This document shows positions 51,729 through 61,929 of a DNA stretch of 64,000 nt, in pieces. A program made the translations under genes and the position numbers. The notes beneath the pieces are model-generated. The model was given only the letters and a program-made list of their open reading frames with translations. It searched no databases and had not been told where the DNA came from. This DNA is from an uncultured Erythrobacter sp. Its GTDB lineage: Bacteria > Pseudomonadota > Alphaproteobacteria > Sphingomonadales > Sphingomonadaceae. Position 1 is the first letter of the stretch. Every line of letters begins with the position of its first letter. The stretch is taken from positions 524,739-588,738 of the forward strand of contig CANMIS010000003.1 of NCBI GenBank assembly GCA_947498065.1. The letters run 5' to 3'.

Positions 51729-53123
51729 TCACTCACACGCTTCACTCATTGCCCCGCTGACGGCATCGGCCAGATCATCCGCCGTAAATGCCGCGCCGCA
51801 CATACCCGCAGCAGCGCCGTGAAGCCACACTGCTTCGCAGGCCGCAGTAAATGCATCGCGCCCTGTTGCCATTCGGCTGACCGCGATCCCTGCGAGCACA
51901 TCGCCCGTACCGGCAATTGACAACCAGCTGGAAGCCGGCGGCGCAAGCGCTAAGCGGCCATCAGGCGCGGCAATGACCGTGTCTGGCCCTTTGGCGAGGA
52001 TAATCATGCCGCTGGCCGCTGCAACAGCCTGCGCGCGCGCTTGGCGCCCTTCTGCGATGACCGCAAATGTCTTGCACAGTGCATCAAGCTCCCCATCATG
52101 CGGGGTCGCCAGGATATTCGCGCCATCATCGATCAGATACCCCTGCACAATCCGCAGAGCGTCAGCATCCAGAACCAGACCGCATCCGTGCGCGAAAGCT
52201 GTCTCGAGAGCTTTGACCGAACCCTCGTGCAGGCCCAATCCCGGACCGATCAGCATTGCCTTTATCCGAGAGTCCTCCATCGCCACTTTGAGCGGCATCG
52301 GATCGACCACCAATCCGGCGGGGGCATTGGCAAGCGGTTCATGGTGGAACAGCCGCACATATCCAGCCCCAGCGCGCATGGCGGCTTTGCTGGCAAGCAC
52401 CGCCGCGCCCGGCATGTCTCCGCCCACAATGGCGCACATACCGCGCGTGTATTTGTGGGCGTCCTTGGCTGGAGTTTCGATGGTCGGCCGTCCGACAAGT
52501 TGCGCGGCCCCTTCCACCGGAGAGATACCAATCGGTACGAGCAATTTCTGTCCCATCACCTCGCGTGCGGGCAGCCGCCAATGGGCAAATTTCCATGCGC
52601 CCAAGGCTAGTGTGATGTCGTAGGCTGGCAGCGATTGGGCCAAGACCGCTCCTGTGTCGGAGTGCACACCCGATGGCAGGTCGATCGCAATCCGGAAATC
52701 GTGCCGCTCGGCCAAATCGCGCAGCAGCAGCGAATGTTCGGCGGAAAGCTCTCGCGAGAGGCCCGAACCGAACAGGCAATCGACGAAGACGCTTCCGGCT
52801 GCCGCGCCACCAGATGTGAGTATTTCACCTTTGAAACCAGCACGCGCGTTTTTGGCAGCATCCGTGCTCGGTGTGAGCGGTGCCACAACAGTGACCTGTA
52901 ACCCTGACTGTCGCAAAATCTCTGCGATTACATAGCCATCGCCGCCATTGTTACCCGGCCCGCACAGCACAGTGATCGCCCTGCCCGATGCGATACGCCG
53001 GACCCATTCCGCCGCGCCACCAGCGGCGATCCGCATCAACTCATCAACGCTTGTACCGGTGTCGAAAATCGCCTGCTCGGCGGCCTGCATTTGCGCGGCG
53101 GTGAGAACTTGGCGGGCGCTCAC
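51729..53123 (-). CDS. nnr: Bifunctional NAD(P)H-hydrate epimerase/dehydratase
   Basis: A 464-residue repair enzyme that converts damaged NAD(P)H hydrates back to NAD(P)H. The N-terminal epimerase (about 1-205) has TVLCGPGNNGGDGYVIAE. The C-terminal dehydratase (about 215-460) has MCAIVGGDMPGAAVLASKAA and the nucleotide motif SIAGTGDVLAGIAVSRM. It starts with GTG at 53123, overlapping the upstream lipoprotein stop (GTGA). Confidence 0.95.
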   Translation of the reverse strand: MSARQVLTAAQMQAAEQAIFDTGTSVDELMRIAAGGAAEWVRRIASGRAITVLCGPGNNGGDGYVIAEILRQSGLQVTVVAPLTPSTDAAKNARAGFKGEILTSGGAAAGSVFVDCLFGSGLSRELSAEHSLLLRDLAERHDFRIAIDLPSGVHSDTGAVLAQSLPAYDITLALGAWKFAHWRLPAREVMGQKLLVPIGISPVEGAAQLVGRPTIETPAKDAHKYTRGMCAIVGGDMPGAAVLASKAAMRAGAGYVRLFHHEPLANAPAGLVVDPMPLKVAMEDSRIKAMLIGPGLGLHEGSVKALETAFAHGCGLVLDADALRIVQGYLIDDGANILATPHDGELDALCKTFAVIAEGRQARAQAVAAASGMIILAKGPDTVIAAPDGRLALAPPASSWLSIAGTGDVLAGIAVSRMATGRDAFTAACEAVWLHGAAAGMCGAAFTADDLADAVSGAMSEACE

Positions 53124-53494
53124 TCTGGCGCGCTGACCAGCATCTCCGCTGGGATCAAATATCGGTCTTCACCAATTGCGAATTCGCGCACTGTGCTCGG
53201 ATCAAGGCTGCGATCTTCAAGCGTGTCTGCCCCATCCATCGCGGCAAGATCGCCAGTGGCTGAATCATATTTGACCCGGCGAAAACCGCCATCTGGATGG
53301 TGGATCAGGAAGAAAGCGCCGCCTTCATCTGCGGTCTGTTCCAAAGTGCAGACGGTGGAGTAATCTGCGCCAGGCCCAATTGCGCAATCAACACCGCTGC
53401 CTTGCGGTGCCCCACTAGGCTCTGCGCCGCATCCAGCGAGTGTGCCGCCTGTCACCAACGTGATCAGGCCAGCCTTAAATATCCGCGAAGACAT
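53120..53494 (-). CDS. Small predicted lipoprotein
   Basis: A 124-residue protein with lipobox LAGC (Cys22) after a short signal peptide. The mature part has two further cysteines (VDCAIGPG and STVCTLEQ) that may form a disulfide, and an [14 protein letters not shown] motif. I do not recognise a family. It overlaps the ilvD end by 20 bp and nnr by 4 bp, so it is translationally coupled to both. Confidence 0.82.
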   Translation of the reverse strand: MSSRIFKAGLITLVTGGTLAGCGAEPSGAPQGSGVDCAIGPGADYSTVCTLEQTADEGGAFFLIHHPDGGFRRVKYDSATGDLAAMDGADTLEDRSLDPSTVREFAIGEDRYLIPAEMLVSAPE

Positions 53495-55196
53495 GGGTTT
53501 CCTTCGCTGCGCCAGGATGAGTCAGCGCGCCTTTGCTCGCGGGGCCGACGTTCTGTGCATAGCGCCACAGCGCGCCCGCCTGATAATCATTGGTGCGCGG
53601 CTGCCAGGCTTTGCGCCGCTCGGCCAGCACATCTTCGCCAACATTGAGATCAATCGTGCCCGCCTCCGCATCAATCGCGATCTCGTCGCCATCTTCGACG
53701 AGTGCGATAGGCCCGCAATCCGCCGCTTCTGGACCGACATGGCCGATGCAGAAGCCACGCGTGGCGCCAGAGAAACGGCCATCAGTGATCAAGGCGACTT
53801 TCTCGCCCATTCCCTGCCCGTAAAGCGCAGCCGTGGTGGAGAGCATCTCGCGCATGCCTGGTCCGCCCTTTGGCCCTTCATAGCGGATGATGATCACGCT
53901 GCCCTCGGCAATGTCCCTGGCTTCGACGGCGGCGAACGCGTCTTCCTCGCAATCGAACACGCGGGCAGAGCCGGTGAATTGCAAGCGCTCCATGCCTGCG
54001 ACCTTAACGATCGCGCCATCGGGGGCAAGCGAGCCCTTCAGGCCAACAACGCCGCCCGTGGGCGTGATCGGCTTGGCAACCTCGTAAAATACCTTCTGAT
54101 CCGGGTTCCAGGTCACTTCCTCGATGTTTTCGCCCAAGGTCTTGCCGGTCACGGTCATCGGATTGGGGTCGAGGAACCCGCCATCCAGCAGGGTTTTCAT
54201 GCCCATATAGACGCCCCCCGCCTCGTGCATGTCCTTGGCGACGTATTTTCCGCCGGGCTTCAGATCAGCGATATAAGGGGTGGATTTGAATATCTCTGCG
54301 ACATCAAACAGGTCGAACTCGATCCCCGCCTCACTAGCCATAGCCGGAAGGTGCAATGCCGCATTGGTGGAGCCGCCCGTTGCCGCGACCACCCGGGCTG
54401 CGTTCTCGAACGCTTCGCGCGTGCAAATATCGCGGGGCCGCAGGTTCAGCTCCAGCAAGTTCATCACCTGCACGCCCGCAGCCCGCGCAATCTCTTCGCG
54501 TGATTTGTATGGAGCAGGCGTCATATTGCTGTTTGGCAGGGACAATCCGATCGCCTCGCCGACGCAGGCCATGGTGTTTGCGGTGAATTGACCGCCGCAT
54601 GCGCCGTGGCCGGGACAGGCAACCTTTTCGAGCGCGATCAGCTCTTGCAAAGGGCAATTACCCGCTGCGTGTTGGCCCACCGCCTCAAACACGTCGACTA
54701 CGGTTACGTCTTTATCGTTGAAAGTGCCGGGTAGGATTGAGCCGCCATAGACAAAGATGCTCGGCACATTGAGGCGCAGCATCGACATCATCATGCCGGG
54801 CAGGCTCTTGTCACAGCCAGCGAAGCCGACGAGCGCGTCGTAGCAATGCCCGCGGACGGAAACTTCGACCGAATCTGCGATGATTTCGCGGCTGATGAGC
54901 GAGCTTTTCATGCCCTGATGGCCCATCGCGATGCCATCGGTGACGGTGATTGTGTTGAAGCGGCGCGGCGTTCCACCATTTTCGATAACACCCTCGCGGC
55001 AGATATTCGCCTGCGGATCGAGCGTGGTGTTGCACGGCGCGCTGTCATTACCGGCGCTCGCAATCGCCACGAAAGGACGCGCGATTTCTTCCTCACTCAT
55101 CCCCATCGCGTAATAATAGGAACGGTGCGGGGCACGCTCTGGTCCGACCGAGACATGACGACTGGGAAGTTTCGTTTTATCGAAGCGCGAAGACAT
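53475..55196 (-). CDS. ilvD: Dihydroxy-acid dehydratase
   Basis: A 573-residue Fe-S enzyme that dehydrates 2,3-dihydroxy acids in valine, leucine and isoleucine synthesis. Family marks are [34 protein letters not shown] (Fe-S cysteines) and [19 protein letters not shown] near the C terminus. The start at 55196 ([20 protein letters not shown]) is used; an upstream in-frame start at 55268 is unlikely. It is not beside other ilv genes but in a housekeeping run with nnr and ispE. Confidence 0.96.
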   Translation of the reverse strand: MSSRFDKTKLPSRHVSVGPERAPHRSYYYAMGMSEEEIARPFVAIASAGNDSAPCNTTLDPQANICREGVIENGGTPRRFNTITVTDGIAMGHQGMKSSLISREIIADSVEVSVRGHCYDALVGFAGCDKSLPGMMMSMLRLNVPSIFVYGGSILPGTFNDKDVTVVDVFEAVGQHAAGNCPLQELIALEKVACPGHGACGGQFTANTMACVGEAIGLSLPNSNMTPAPYKSREEIARAAGVQVMNLLELNLRPRDICTREAFENAARVVAATGGSTNAALHLPAMASEAGIEFDLFDVAEIFKSTPYIADLKPGGKYVAKDMHEAGGVYMGMKTLLDGGFLDPNPMTVTGKTLGENIEEVTWNPDQKVFYEVAKPITPTGGVVGLKGSLAPDGAIVKVAGMERLQFTGSARVFDCEEDAFAAVEARDIAEGSVIIIRYEGPKGGPGMREMLSTTAALYGQGMGEKVALITDGRFSGATRGFCIGHVGPEAADCGPIALVEDGDEIAIDAEAGTIDLNVGEDVLAERRKAWQPRTNDYQAGALWRYAQNVGPASKGALTHPGAAKETHVFADI

Positions 55197-55237
55197 AATA
55201 TTTCTCAAATTGAAGCTCTGGTGAAGCTCCACTGCCG

Positions 55238-55972
55238 TTAGTCGAGCGCGAGTGCAACCCTTCCGCACACATCACCGATCATTGCCGCCCAGCGTGACTG
55301 CTCCACGCGGGTCGCAATCAGGTCTTGGCGCACCTCGATTGCGCAATAATAACGGCCATAGGCCTCGGCGTGGCGGTTCATCGTCGCGTTGAGCTCGCGC
55401 CCGGAATAGGGTTCGTTATCACCAACGTTTAAGCCCTGCTCGCCAAACAGGCGGATCGCATGGCGGGCCGCGCGGTCATCCTGATTGTAGAGGAGCGCGA
55501 TCTCCCACGGGCGGTCCTCGGCGCGCGATTCCAGCTGCGGCGTGAAACTGTGCAGCGAAATGATCAGCTTAGGCGCGGCCTCGTCGAGCCATGCACTGAG
55601 CGCGCTGTGATAGGGCCTGTGAAACCGGTTGAGCCGCCCCTCCACATCCGCGCCAATATTGCCTGGGATCAGGTGACCGTCGCTTTCGGTCGGCACGACG
55701 CCGGGATGGTCTTCTTCGCGGTGCAGATCGGTGACGAGGCGGCTGACGGTGGCAAGGTGCGCGGCAATTCCGTGCTCGCGGGCCATGCGAACGGCCACAC
55801 CGTGCACGCCGATATCGATGGCAATGTGCTTTTCCAGCAGGGCATCCGGAATACCGAGTGGCACGTCCTCTGGTACGAAGTTGGAGGCATGATCAGCGAC
55901 GCAGACGATGCCGTCGCGTGCAGGCTCGCCAATTTGGCGGAAGGGATTCTTGTCAATCATGGGAGAGATCAT
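55238..55972 (-). CDS. N-formylglutamate amidohydrolase family protein
   Basis: A 244-residue protein with the family start [18 protein letters not shown] and the metal-site motif [19 protein letters not shown], plus [20 protein letters not shown]. It hydrolyses N-formylglutamate or a related N-acyl amino acid. The start at 55972 is fixed by a clean ATGA overlap with the ispE stop; longer and shorter starts at 55999 and 55960 exist. There is no hut operon here, so a role in histidine breakdown is not supported by context. Confidence 0.87.
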   Translation of the reverse strand: MISPMIDKNPFRQIGEPARDGIVCVADHASNFVPEDVPLGIPDALLEKHIAIDIGVHGVAVRMAREHGIAAHLATVSRLVTDLHREEDHPGVVPTESDGHLIPGNIGADVEGRLNRFHRPYHSALSAWLDEAAPKLIISLHSFTPQLESRAEDRPWEIALLYNQDDRAARHAIRLFGEQGLNVGDNEPYSGRELNATMNRHAEAYGRYYCAIEVRQDLIATRVEQSRWAAMIGDVCGRVALALD

Positions 55973-56775
55973 CGCAGTCTGCCCGCCAATTGCCACCAAT
56001 CCGGATGGCTTTGTGTGATGGTCGCCTGCGCCGCATCGCGCGCGGTCTCGCTATCGTAGAGCGCAAAACACGTCGCACCAGAGCCAGACATGCGCGTGAG
56101 CCAAGCGTCGGTGGCCTCGATCGGGCCCAAGACTGCGTCGATTTCTGGACAGATGCTGATCGCTGGCTGGGTCAGGTCATTGCGGCCAGCCAGCGCAATT
56201 TCGCGAGCAGTTCCTGCGGGCAAAGCGCCGCGATCGGCTCCATCCCACGCCTTGAACACCAGGCCGGTTGATAGCGGCACGCGCGGATTGACGAGCAAGA
56301 CGGGCGTTCCGGTCAGATCGCTATCGATTGGTTCGAGCTGCGTGCCAGTGCCCCGACCCACTACGGTCTCACTCCGCACACAGCATGGCACATCCGCGCC
56401 GAGCTGTGCGGCGCGCTCCATCCAATCATCCGGAAGGCCATGCGTTTGCTCAACAATGCGGAACAGCGCGCCCGCATCGGCGGAGCCTCCACCCAGGCCG
56501 GCGGCGACGGGGAGGTTCTTCTCAAGAGTGATCGCAAGACCCTCTGCGCGCGGCAACACGCCAAGAGCCTTCGCCACGAGGTTATCCATCGGATTGTCGA
56601 TCCCGCCCGCAAATTCACCGAGTGTTTGGACACTGTCCTGCTCGGCAGCGCGCGCCGTTAGCGTGTCTCCCGCATCGACAAAGGCGAACAATGTCTCAAG
56701 CTCGTGATAGCCATCATCCCTGCGCCTGCGGACGTGCAGTGCGAGGTTGATCTTGGCGTAGGCGGTTTGGTTCAA
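55969..56775 (-). CDS. ispE: 4-diphosphocytidyl-2-C-methyl-D-erythritol kinase
   Basis: A GHMP kinase of the MEP isoprenoid pathway. AYAKINLALHVRRRRDDGYH is the usual N-terminal signature, and the ATP site is LPVAAGLGGGSADAGALF. A TTG at 56775 gives the expected N terminus (268 residues) and lies just after the upstream gene's stop. An ATG at 56862 would overlap that gene by 80 bp and add about 29 unrelated residues. The true start needs testing. Confidence 0.9.
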   Translation of the reverse strand: MNQTAYAKINLALHVRRRRDDGYHELETLFAFVDAGDTLTARAAEQDSVQTLGEFAGGIDNPMDNLVAKALGVLPRAEGLAITLEKNLPVAAGLGGGSADAGALFRIVEQTHGLPDDWMERAAQLGADVPCCVRSETVVGRGTGTQLEPIDSDLTGTPVLLVNPRVPLSTGLVFKAWDGADRGALPAGTAREIALAGRNDLTQPAISICPEIDAVLGPIEATDAWLTRMSGSGATCFALYDSETARDAAQATITQSHPDWWQLAGRLR

Positions 56776-56782
56776 GACGGCT

Positions 56783-57064
56783 TTAGTCTCTGCTTTTAGT
56801 CCAAGGCTCTGAACGAGACGTCCGTTCAGCTGACCAACCCGGTCGCAGGTTGGCAATCTCATTAAGGCATGGATGCTCGTTAAGAATCGTCGCCATCGAT
56901 ACGACCATGGCTTCGCTCATATCGATCGGCTGGCCATCTAAAAACGCCCAAGAATGATCTTCCTTGTAGTGTGTTACGTAGAGAACATCAGCTCCGGCGA
57001 CTACTGATTTACAAGTGATGCACGCAGTGTTCGGACTTTGATCGAAACGCCAGGTCACGCCCAT
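56783..57064 (-). CDS. Small conserved protein with a CxxC motif
   Basis: A 93-residue protein: GVTWRFDQSPNTACITCKSV, then HYKEDHSWAFLDG and PCLNEIANLRPGWSAER. It belongs to a widespread small uncharacterised family as far as I recognise it (I know no function). CITC could bind metal or be redox active, though relatives often lack it. ATG at 57064 overlaps the ETF-QO stop (TGATG), so it is coupled to that gene. Confidence 0.8.
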   Translation of the reverse strand: MGVTWRFDQSPNTACITCKSVVAGADVLYVTHYKEDHSWAFLDGQPIDMSEAMVVSMATILNEHPCLNEIANLRPGWSAERTSRSEPWTKSRD

Positions 57065-58710
57065 CACATATTCGGATAGTTCGGACCGCCGCCACCTTCT
57101 GGTGTGACCCAGTTGATGTTCTGGTTCGGGTCTTTGATATCGCAGGTCTTGCAGTGGACGCAGTTTTGCGAGTTGATCTGGAATTTAGGCTCCTTGCCCT
57201 CTTCCTCAATCCACTCGTAAACGCCCGCCGGGCAGTACCGGTTTGACGGGCCGCCGAAGACGTCAAATTCACTCGCCTTTTGCAGGTCGGCATTACCCAA
57301 TTGCAGGTGCACCGGTTGGTCCTCTGCGTGGTTGGTGAAGCTGAACGCAACATTGGTCAAGCGGTCAAAGCTGATCACGCCATCGGGCTTCGGATAGTCG
57401 ATCTTTGGATAGAGATCCGCGCGCCCGGTCATGGTGTAATCGGCATGGTGCTTCATGCTGATCGGAAGGCCAATTTTCAGCGTGCGCATCCACATGTCGA
57501 TCCCGCCCAGGATCGTGCCGATATCATCGCCATATTTGGCAACGGCAGGCTCCGCATTCTGAACCTTCTTAAGCTCATCCGCGATCCAGCTGGAGCGGAC
57601 AGCAGGTTCATAACCCTGAAGCTCAGGCTGGCTTTCGTGGCCTTCAATCTCTGCGGCGATGGCCTCCGCGCACAGCATCCCGCTCTTCATGGCGGTGTGG
57701 CTGCCCTTGATCCGGGGCACGTTTACAAAACCGGCTGCACAGCCGATCAGCGCCCCGCCGGGGAAGGCGAGCTTTGGCACAGACTGCCAACCGCCTTCGT
57801 TGATGACGCGCGCGCCGTAAGCAACGCGGCTGCCGCCTTCGAGGATCGCCTTGATCTCTGGGTGCGTCTTCCAACGCTGGAATTCTTGATAGGGCGAGAC
57901 CCATGGGTTTTTGTAATCAAGCGCGGTAACAAAGCCGATCGCGACTTGGTTGTTCGCCTGATGATAGAAGAAACCGCCACCCCATGTGCCGCTTTCGTTG
58001 AGCGGCCAGCCTTGGGTGTGAATGACGCGGCCCGGCACGTGTTTGCCCGGCTCAATGTCCCACAATTCTTTAATACCAAGGCCGTAAACTTGGGGCTCGC
58101 AATTGGCCTCAAGGTCGTATTTCGCCTTCATCTGCTTGGTCAGTGATCCGCGCGCGCCTTCTCCAAACAGGGTGTACTTGGCCTCGATCTCCATGCCCGG
58201 CTGATAGTCGGGCTTTTGCGAGCCATCCTCGGCGATGCCCATGTCCTGCGTGATGACACCGCGCACTGCACCCTTGTCATCAAACATCACTTCGTTGGCG
58301 GGGAAGCCGGGGAAGACCATTACGCCAAGGGCTTCGGCCTGCTCGCCAAGCCAGCGGGTCATATTGCCCAGCGAGCCGGTGTAGCAGCCGTGATTGCTCA
58401 TCAGCGGCGGCATCAGCAGATGCGGAATCGATGTTTTGCCATTCTTCGACAGGACCCAGTGCCAGTTATCGGTCACCGGAGTTTGCGCCATGGGGCAATC
58501 CATATCCCGCCATTCAGGGAACAGCTCGGTCAGAGCTTTCGGATCAACAACAGCACCAGACAGAATATGCGCGCCGATTTCGGACCCTTTTTCAAGGACG
58601 ACAACCTCAAGCTCTTCATTGATCTGCTTCAGCCGGATTGCCGCAGAAAGGCCCGCTGGCCCGCCGCCGACAATTACGACATCGCATGGCATTGATTCCC
58701 GTTCGCTCAT
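57064..58710 (-). CDS. Electron-transfer flavoprotein-ubiquinone oxidoreductase
   Basis: A 548-residue enzyme that passes electrons from ETF to ubiquinone at the inner membrane, linking fatty-acid and amino-acid oxidation to respiration. The FAD motif is VVIVGGGPAGLSAAIRL, and the C-terminal [4Fe-4S] ligands are in NSQNCVHCKTCDIKDP. The end WVTPEGGGGPNYPNM is typical. The start at 58710 (MSERESMPCDVV) is used over 58758. Confidence 0.95.
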   Translation of the reverse strand: MSERESMPCDVVIVGGGPAGLSAAIRLKQINEELEVVVLEKGSEIGAHILSGAVVDPKALTELFPEWRDMDCPMAQTPVTDNWHWVLSKNGKTSIPHLLMPPLMSNHGCYTGSLGNMTRWLGEQAEALGVMVFPGFPANEVMFDDKGAVRGVITQDMGIAEDGSQKPDYQPGMEIEAKYTLFGEGARGSLTKQMKAKYDLEANCEPQVYGLGIKELWDIEPGKHVPGRVIHTQGWPLNESGTWGGGFFYHQANNQVAIGFVTALDYKNPWVSPYQEFQRWKTHPEIKAILEGGSRVAYGARVINEGGWQSVPKLAFPGGALIGCAAGFVNVPRIKGSHTAMKSGMLCAEAIAAEIEGHESQPELQGYEPAVRSSWIADELKKVQNAEPAVAKYGDDIGTILGGIDMWMRTLKIGLPISMKHHADYTMTGRADLYPKIDYPKPDGVISFDRLTNVAFSFTNHAEDQPVHLQLGNADLQKASEFDVFGGPSNRYCPAGVYEWIEEEGKEPKFQINSQNCVHCKTCDIKDPNQNINWVTPEGGGGPNYPNM

Positions 58711-58801
58711 GAGCCTATTTGATCCCCGAATAATCCTAGAGTTTGCGTGCCTACCCACTTGCTAACTGGCACGGCTAAGGTCAAGACCTGCGATTAACAG
58801 T

Positions 58802-59611
58802 ATGACCGCCCCCGCCCCGCCTTTGTCCCGAGAATTTGTCGCTGCCCTTGATTGGTGGCGCGCGGCCGGCGTCGACATCGACTTTGTCGATGACGTTACG
58901 GATTGGCTTGCCAAGCCAGAGGTTGAAGCGGCGCCAGAGGGCAGTTCTGAGGCGAAGAGACCGCAGAATTCCGGTGGAACTTCGCCAAAAACTGACGCGG
59001 GCGATCTGCAAAAAACTCTTGGACCAAAGGGTGATCTGCTAGGCGAAGACCCGCCGAAGGACCTCGCTGCGTTCCAAGAATGGTGGCTGAATGCGCCCGG
59101 TCTCGATCCAATTGGGCCGCGTGGCCGCGTGCCGCCTCGCGGGGATGTGGGCGCGAAGCTGATGGTGCTGGTGCTCGCGCCAGAGGACGGCGACAAAGAA
59201 CAATTGCTGTCCGGGCCTCAGGGGCGCTTGCTCGCCAATATGTTGGCGGCGATGGGTTTCCCATCGGAGAAGGTATACTTCGCCTCCGCCCTCACCCGGC
59301 CTACGCCGATGGCGGACACCGCCGCAATGGCCCATGCGGGAATGGCAGAGGTCTTGGCCTTGCACATCAAATTGGCCGCGCCGGAACAGGTTTTGGCGCT
59401 CGGCTCCAACATCCCACCGCTTTTGGGCCACGCAGCGGCGCAAGACGCACCACGTTCAGAAAAAAATAACCACACATCTGCATCAGATAATAACCCTAGC
59501 GAGCCATTAACTAAGCTCCTTGTAAGCGAAAGTCTGGAAAGCCTGATGGCTAGCCCCAGGCTGAAAGCGCGTTTTTGGCGGAGATGGATTGAATGGTCGG
59601 CAAATCGGTGA
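58802..59611 (+). CDS. Uracil-DNA-glycosylase-superfamily-like protein
   Basis: A 269-residue protein. The N-terminal 90 residues are low-complexity and acidic. The later part has LMVLVLAPEDGDKEQLLSGP, QGRLLANMLAAMGF and VLALGSNIPPLLGH, which resembles the UDG fold of family 4/5 enzymes. The four cysteines that hold the Fe-S cluster in family 4 are absent, and the catalytic motifs are degenerate, so glycosylase activity is doubtful. The stop overlaps the lytic transglycosylase start (TGATG). Confidence 0.75.
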   Translation: MTAPAPPLSREFVAALDWWRAAGVDIDFVDDVTDWLAKPEVEAAPEGSSEAKRPQNSGGTSPKTDAGDLQKTLGPKGDLLGEDPPKDLAAFQEWWLNAPGLDPIGPRGRVPPRGDVGAKLMVLVLAPEDGDKEQLLSGPQGRLLANMLAAMGFPSEKVYFASALTRPTPMADTAAMAHAGMAEVLALHIKLAAPEQVLALGSNIPPLLGHAAAQDAPRSEKNNHTSASDNNPSEPLTKLLVSESLESLMASPRLKARFWRRWIEWSANR

Positions 59612-61377
59612 TGGCGAAAAGCCTTAGGCCTGCAATACTGGCCGCTTCAATCGCCGCCGCACTTGCCATGCCGAGCGCCGCTACGGCGCAAGCGGGCAGC
59701 ATGGTTGCGCATTACGATGCGAGCTCGAACGGGCGCAGCGCATCTGTGCCCAATGTGCTTTCGAGCAACGAGCGCGCGTTTTATTCCGACCTGTTCCGCG
59801 CAATTGATGCCCAGCAATGGGACCGCGTAGAAGGCATGCTGGCCCAGCGTCAGGGCGGATTGCTGCACCAGATTGCGCGCGCCGAATATTACACACACGC
59901 CAAGAGCCCTAAGATTGAGGCGGAACGGATCGCGCGCTGGTTCGACGATGGCGTGCACTTGCCGCAAGCCGCCCAACTGAGCCGCATGGGCGCAAAGCGG
60001 GGCGTCGAGAACCTGCCCTATCTGCCTCAGGCTCAACGGTTTAGCCGGCAACCTTACGCATCAAAGCGGATCCGTCCGCGTCCGGTGAACGATGGCACAA
60101 TGCCATCCACCACCAAGTCGGCGATCCTTGACCGCATTAAGAACGACGATCCGGCAGGCGCGCACAGCCTGCTGATCGAAATCGATCCTCAGCTCAGTTC
60201 GGCTGCACGGGCGGAATGGCGTCAGAAAGTCGCTTGGAGCTATTACATCGAGAATGATGACGCCTCGGCTCAGGCCTTGGCAGAAACCGTTTCGGAAGGT
60301 TCCGGCGCTTGGGTCGCGGAGGGTGAATGGGTCGCAGGACTCGCCGCGTGGCGTCAGGGGTATTGCGCGCTAGCGGGTGAAAGCTTTGCCCGCGCCGCTG
60401 ATCGATCCTCAAACGTCGAACTGACCGCTGCGGCGCATTACTGGGCGCATCGCTCGCTGGTCCGCTGCCGCGAACCCGGACAGGCTCAGCGTCACCTAAA
60501 TGCGGCGGCGCGCTATGACGAGACGCTCTATGGCCTGCTGGCGGGCGAGCAATTGGGCCTGAAAGTGCCCGAAAGCGCAAAGCCCGCACCTTTCACCAAA
60601 AATGATTGGAGCGTTCTGGAACGCAGCGCCAATGCGCGCATCGCGGCGGCTCTGAACGAGATTGGCCGCCCGGTTCTGGCCGATGAAGTGCTGCGCCATC
60701 AGGCGCGGATCGGCAATCCCAACGAATTTCCTCTGCTGGCACGCCTTGCCCGAGAACTTGGCATGCCTTCAACGCAGTTGTTCATGGCGCATAACGCCCC
60801 GCGCGGCATGCGCTCTGACCCATCACTGCGCTATCCCGTCGCGCGCTGGCAGCCGGCGACAGGTTGGACCGTTGATCCCGCCCTCGCCTTTGCGCACGCT
60901 TTGCAGGAATCAAATTTCCGCGCTGGTGCAGTTAGTCCGGCCAATGCGCGCGGGTTAATGCAGATCATGCCGGGTACGGCGCGCGATCACAATCGCCGCC
61001 TAAATCTTGGCGCGAGCTATGCCGACCTCAACAATCCAGAGGTCAACCTGGCCTACGGTCAGCGTCATTTGGAGATGCTGCGCGACAGCTATGCGACCGA
61101 GGGCAAACTGCCCAAGATCATGGCTGCTTACAACGCAGGTCTCACCCCGATCAGCCGGTGGAACAGCGAAGTGCGCGATTACGATGATCCACTGCTCTAT
61201 ATGGAGTCGATTCCCTACTGGGAAACACGCGGCTATGTCGCAATCGTGATGCGCAACTACTGGATGTATGAGCGCGCTGCGGGCGTTTCCTCGCCGAGTC
61301 GCCGCGCTCTTGCCGAAGGGCGCTGGCCAGAGTTTCCGCAAATGTCTATGGGGCGCTCTGCACGTTTGGAAAGGTAA
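59611..61377 (+). CDS. Soluble lytic murein transglycosylase
   Basis: A 588-residue periplasmic enzyme with a signal peptide (ends ATAQAGS). A long alpha-helical superhelix (about 50-400) resembles Slt70, followed by a C-terminal SLT domain. The catalytic glutamate is Glu433 in FAHALQESNFRAGAVSP, followed by ARGLMQIMPGTA and the conserved AYNAGLTPISRW. It cuts peptidoglycan to 1,6-anhydro products. The start at 59611 overlaps the upstream stop. Confidence 0.94.
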   Translation: MAKSLRPAILAASIAAALAMPSAATAQAGSMVAHYDASSNGRSASVPNVLSSNERAFYSDLFRAIDAQQWDRVEGMLAQRQGGLLHQIARAEYYTHAKSPKIEAERIARWFDDGVHLPQAAQLSRMGAKRGVENLPYLPQAQRFSRQPYASKRIRPRPVNDGTMPSTTKSAILDRIKNDDPAGAHSLLIEIDPQLSSAARAEWRQKVAWSYYIENDDASAQALAETVSEGSGAWVAEGEWVAGLAAWRQGYCALAGESFARAADRSSNVELTAAAHYWAHRSLVRCREPGQAQRHLNAAARYDETLYGLLAGEQLGLKVPESAKPAPFTKNDWSVLERSANARIAAALNEIGRPVLADEVLRHQARIGNPNEFPLLARLARELGMPSTQLFMAHNAPRGMRSDPSLRYPVARWQPATGWTVDPALAFAHALQESNFRAGAVSPANARGLMQIMPGTARDHNRRLNLGASYADLNNPEVNLAYGQRHLEMLRDSYATEGKLPKIMAAYNAGLTPISRWNSEVRDYDDPLLYMESIPYWETRGYVAIVMRNYWMYERAAGVSSPSRRALAEGRWPEFPQMSMGRSARLER

Positions 61378-61384
61378 GAGCGCG

Positions 61385-61915
61385 ATGGCCATTGATGAGG
61401 CGAAACCCTTCACCCCGATCAATATTGCCGTCCTGACCGTTTCAGACACGCGGACCCCAGAAACCGACACCTCCGGCGACATTCTCGCCGCGCGGATCAC
61501 TGCCAAAGGCCACTCTCTGGCAGCGCGCACAATCGTCAAAGACGATGCAGGCACACTGCTTAATCAGTTCAATGCTTGGATTGATGATCCCAATATCGAT
61601 GCAATTGTCAGCACTGGTGGCACTGGCCTAACCGGACGCGACCTCACGCCGGAGGCGCTGTCCCGGATCAAGGGCGCACGCGACATTCCCGGATTTGGTG
61701 AATTGTTTCGGTGGCTTAGCTTCAAGACCATCGGCACCAGCACAGTCCAATCGCGGGCCTGTGCGGTCGTTGCGCGCGGCACCTATATCTTTGCTCTGCC
61801 CGGTTCAAACGGTGCCGTAAAAGATGGCTGGGACGGGATCCTCAGCGAGCAATTGGACAACCGCAACCGGCCTTGTAATTTTGTGGAACTGATGCCTCGA
61901 CTAACCGAGGAATAG
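61385..61915 (+). CDS. moaB: Molybdenum cofactor biosynthesis protein B
   Basis: A 176-residue MoaB/MogA-fold protein (INIAVLTVSDTRTPETDTSG, IDAIVSTGGTGLTGRDLTPE, FALPGSNGAVKDGWD). It adenylates molybdopterin in cofactor synthesis or is a diverged relative. The ATG at 61385 follows AAGGTAAGAG. It is in the same direction as slt with 7 bp between, but no other moa genes are near. Confidence 0.94.
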   Translation: MAIDEAKPFTPINIAVLTVSDTRTPETDTSGDILAARITAKGHSLAARTIVKDDAGTLLNQFNAWIDDPNIDAIVSTGGTGLTGRDLTPEALSRIKGARDIPGFGELFRWLSFKTIGTSTVQSRACAVVARGTYIFALPGSNGAVKDGWDGILSEQLDNRNRPCNFVELMPRLTEE

Positions 61916-61929
61916 CGTTTCCGCTCGAC

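Noticed and set aside
56776..56862. Upstream ATG start for ispE
   Set aside because: It would overlap the 93-residue gene by 80 bp and add residues not typical for IspE; TTG at 56775 fits the family start.
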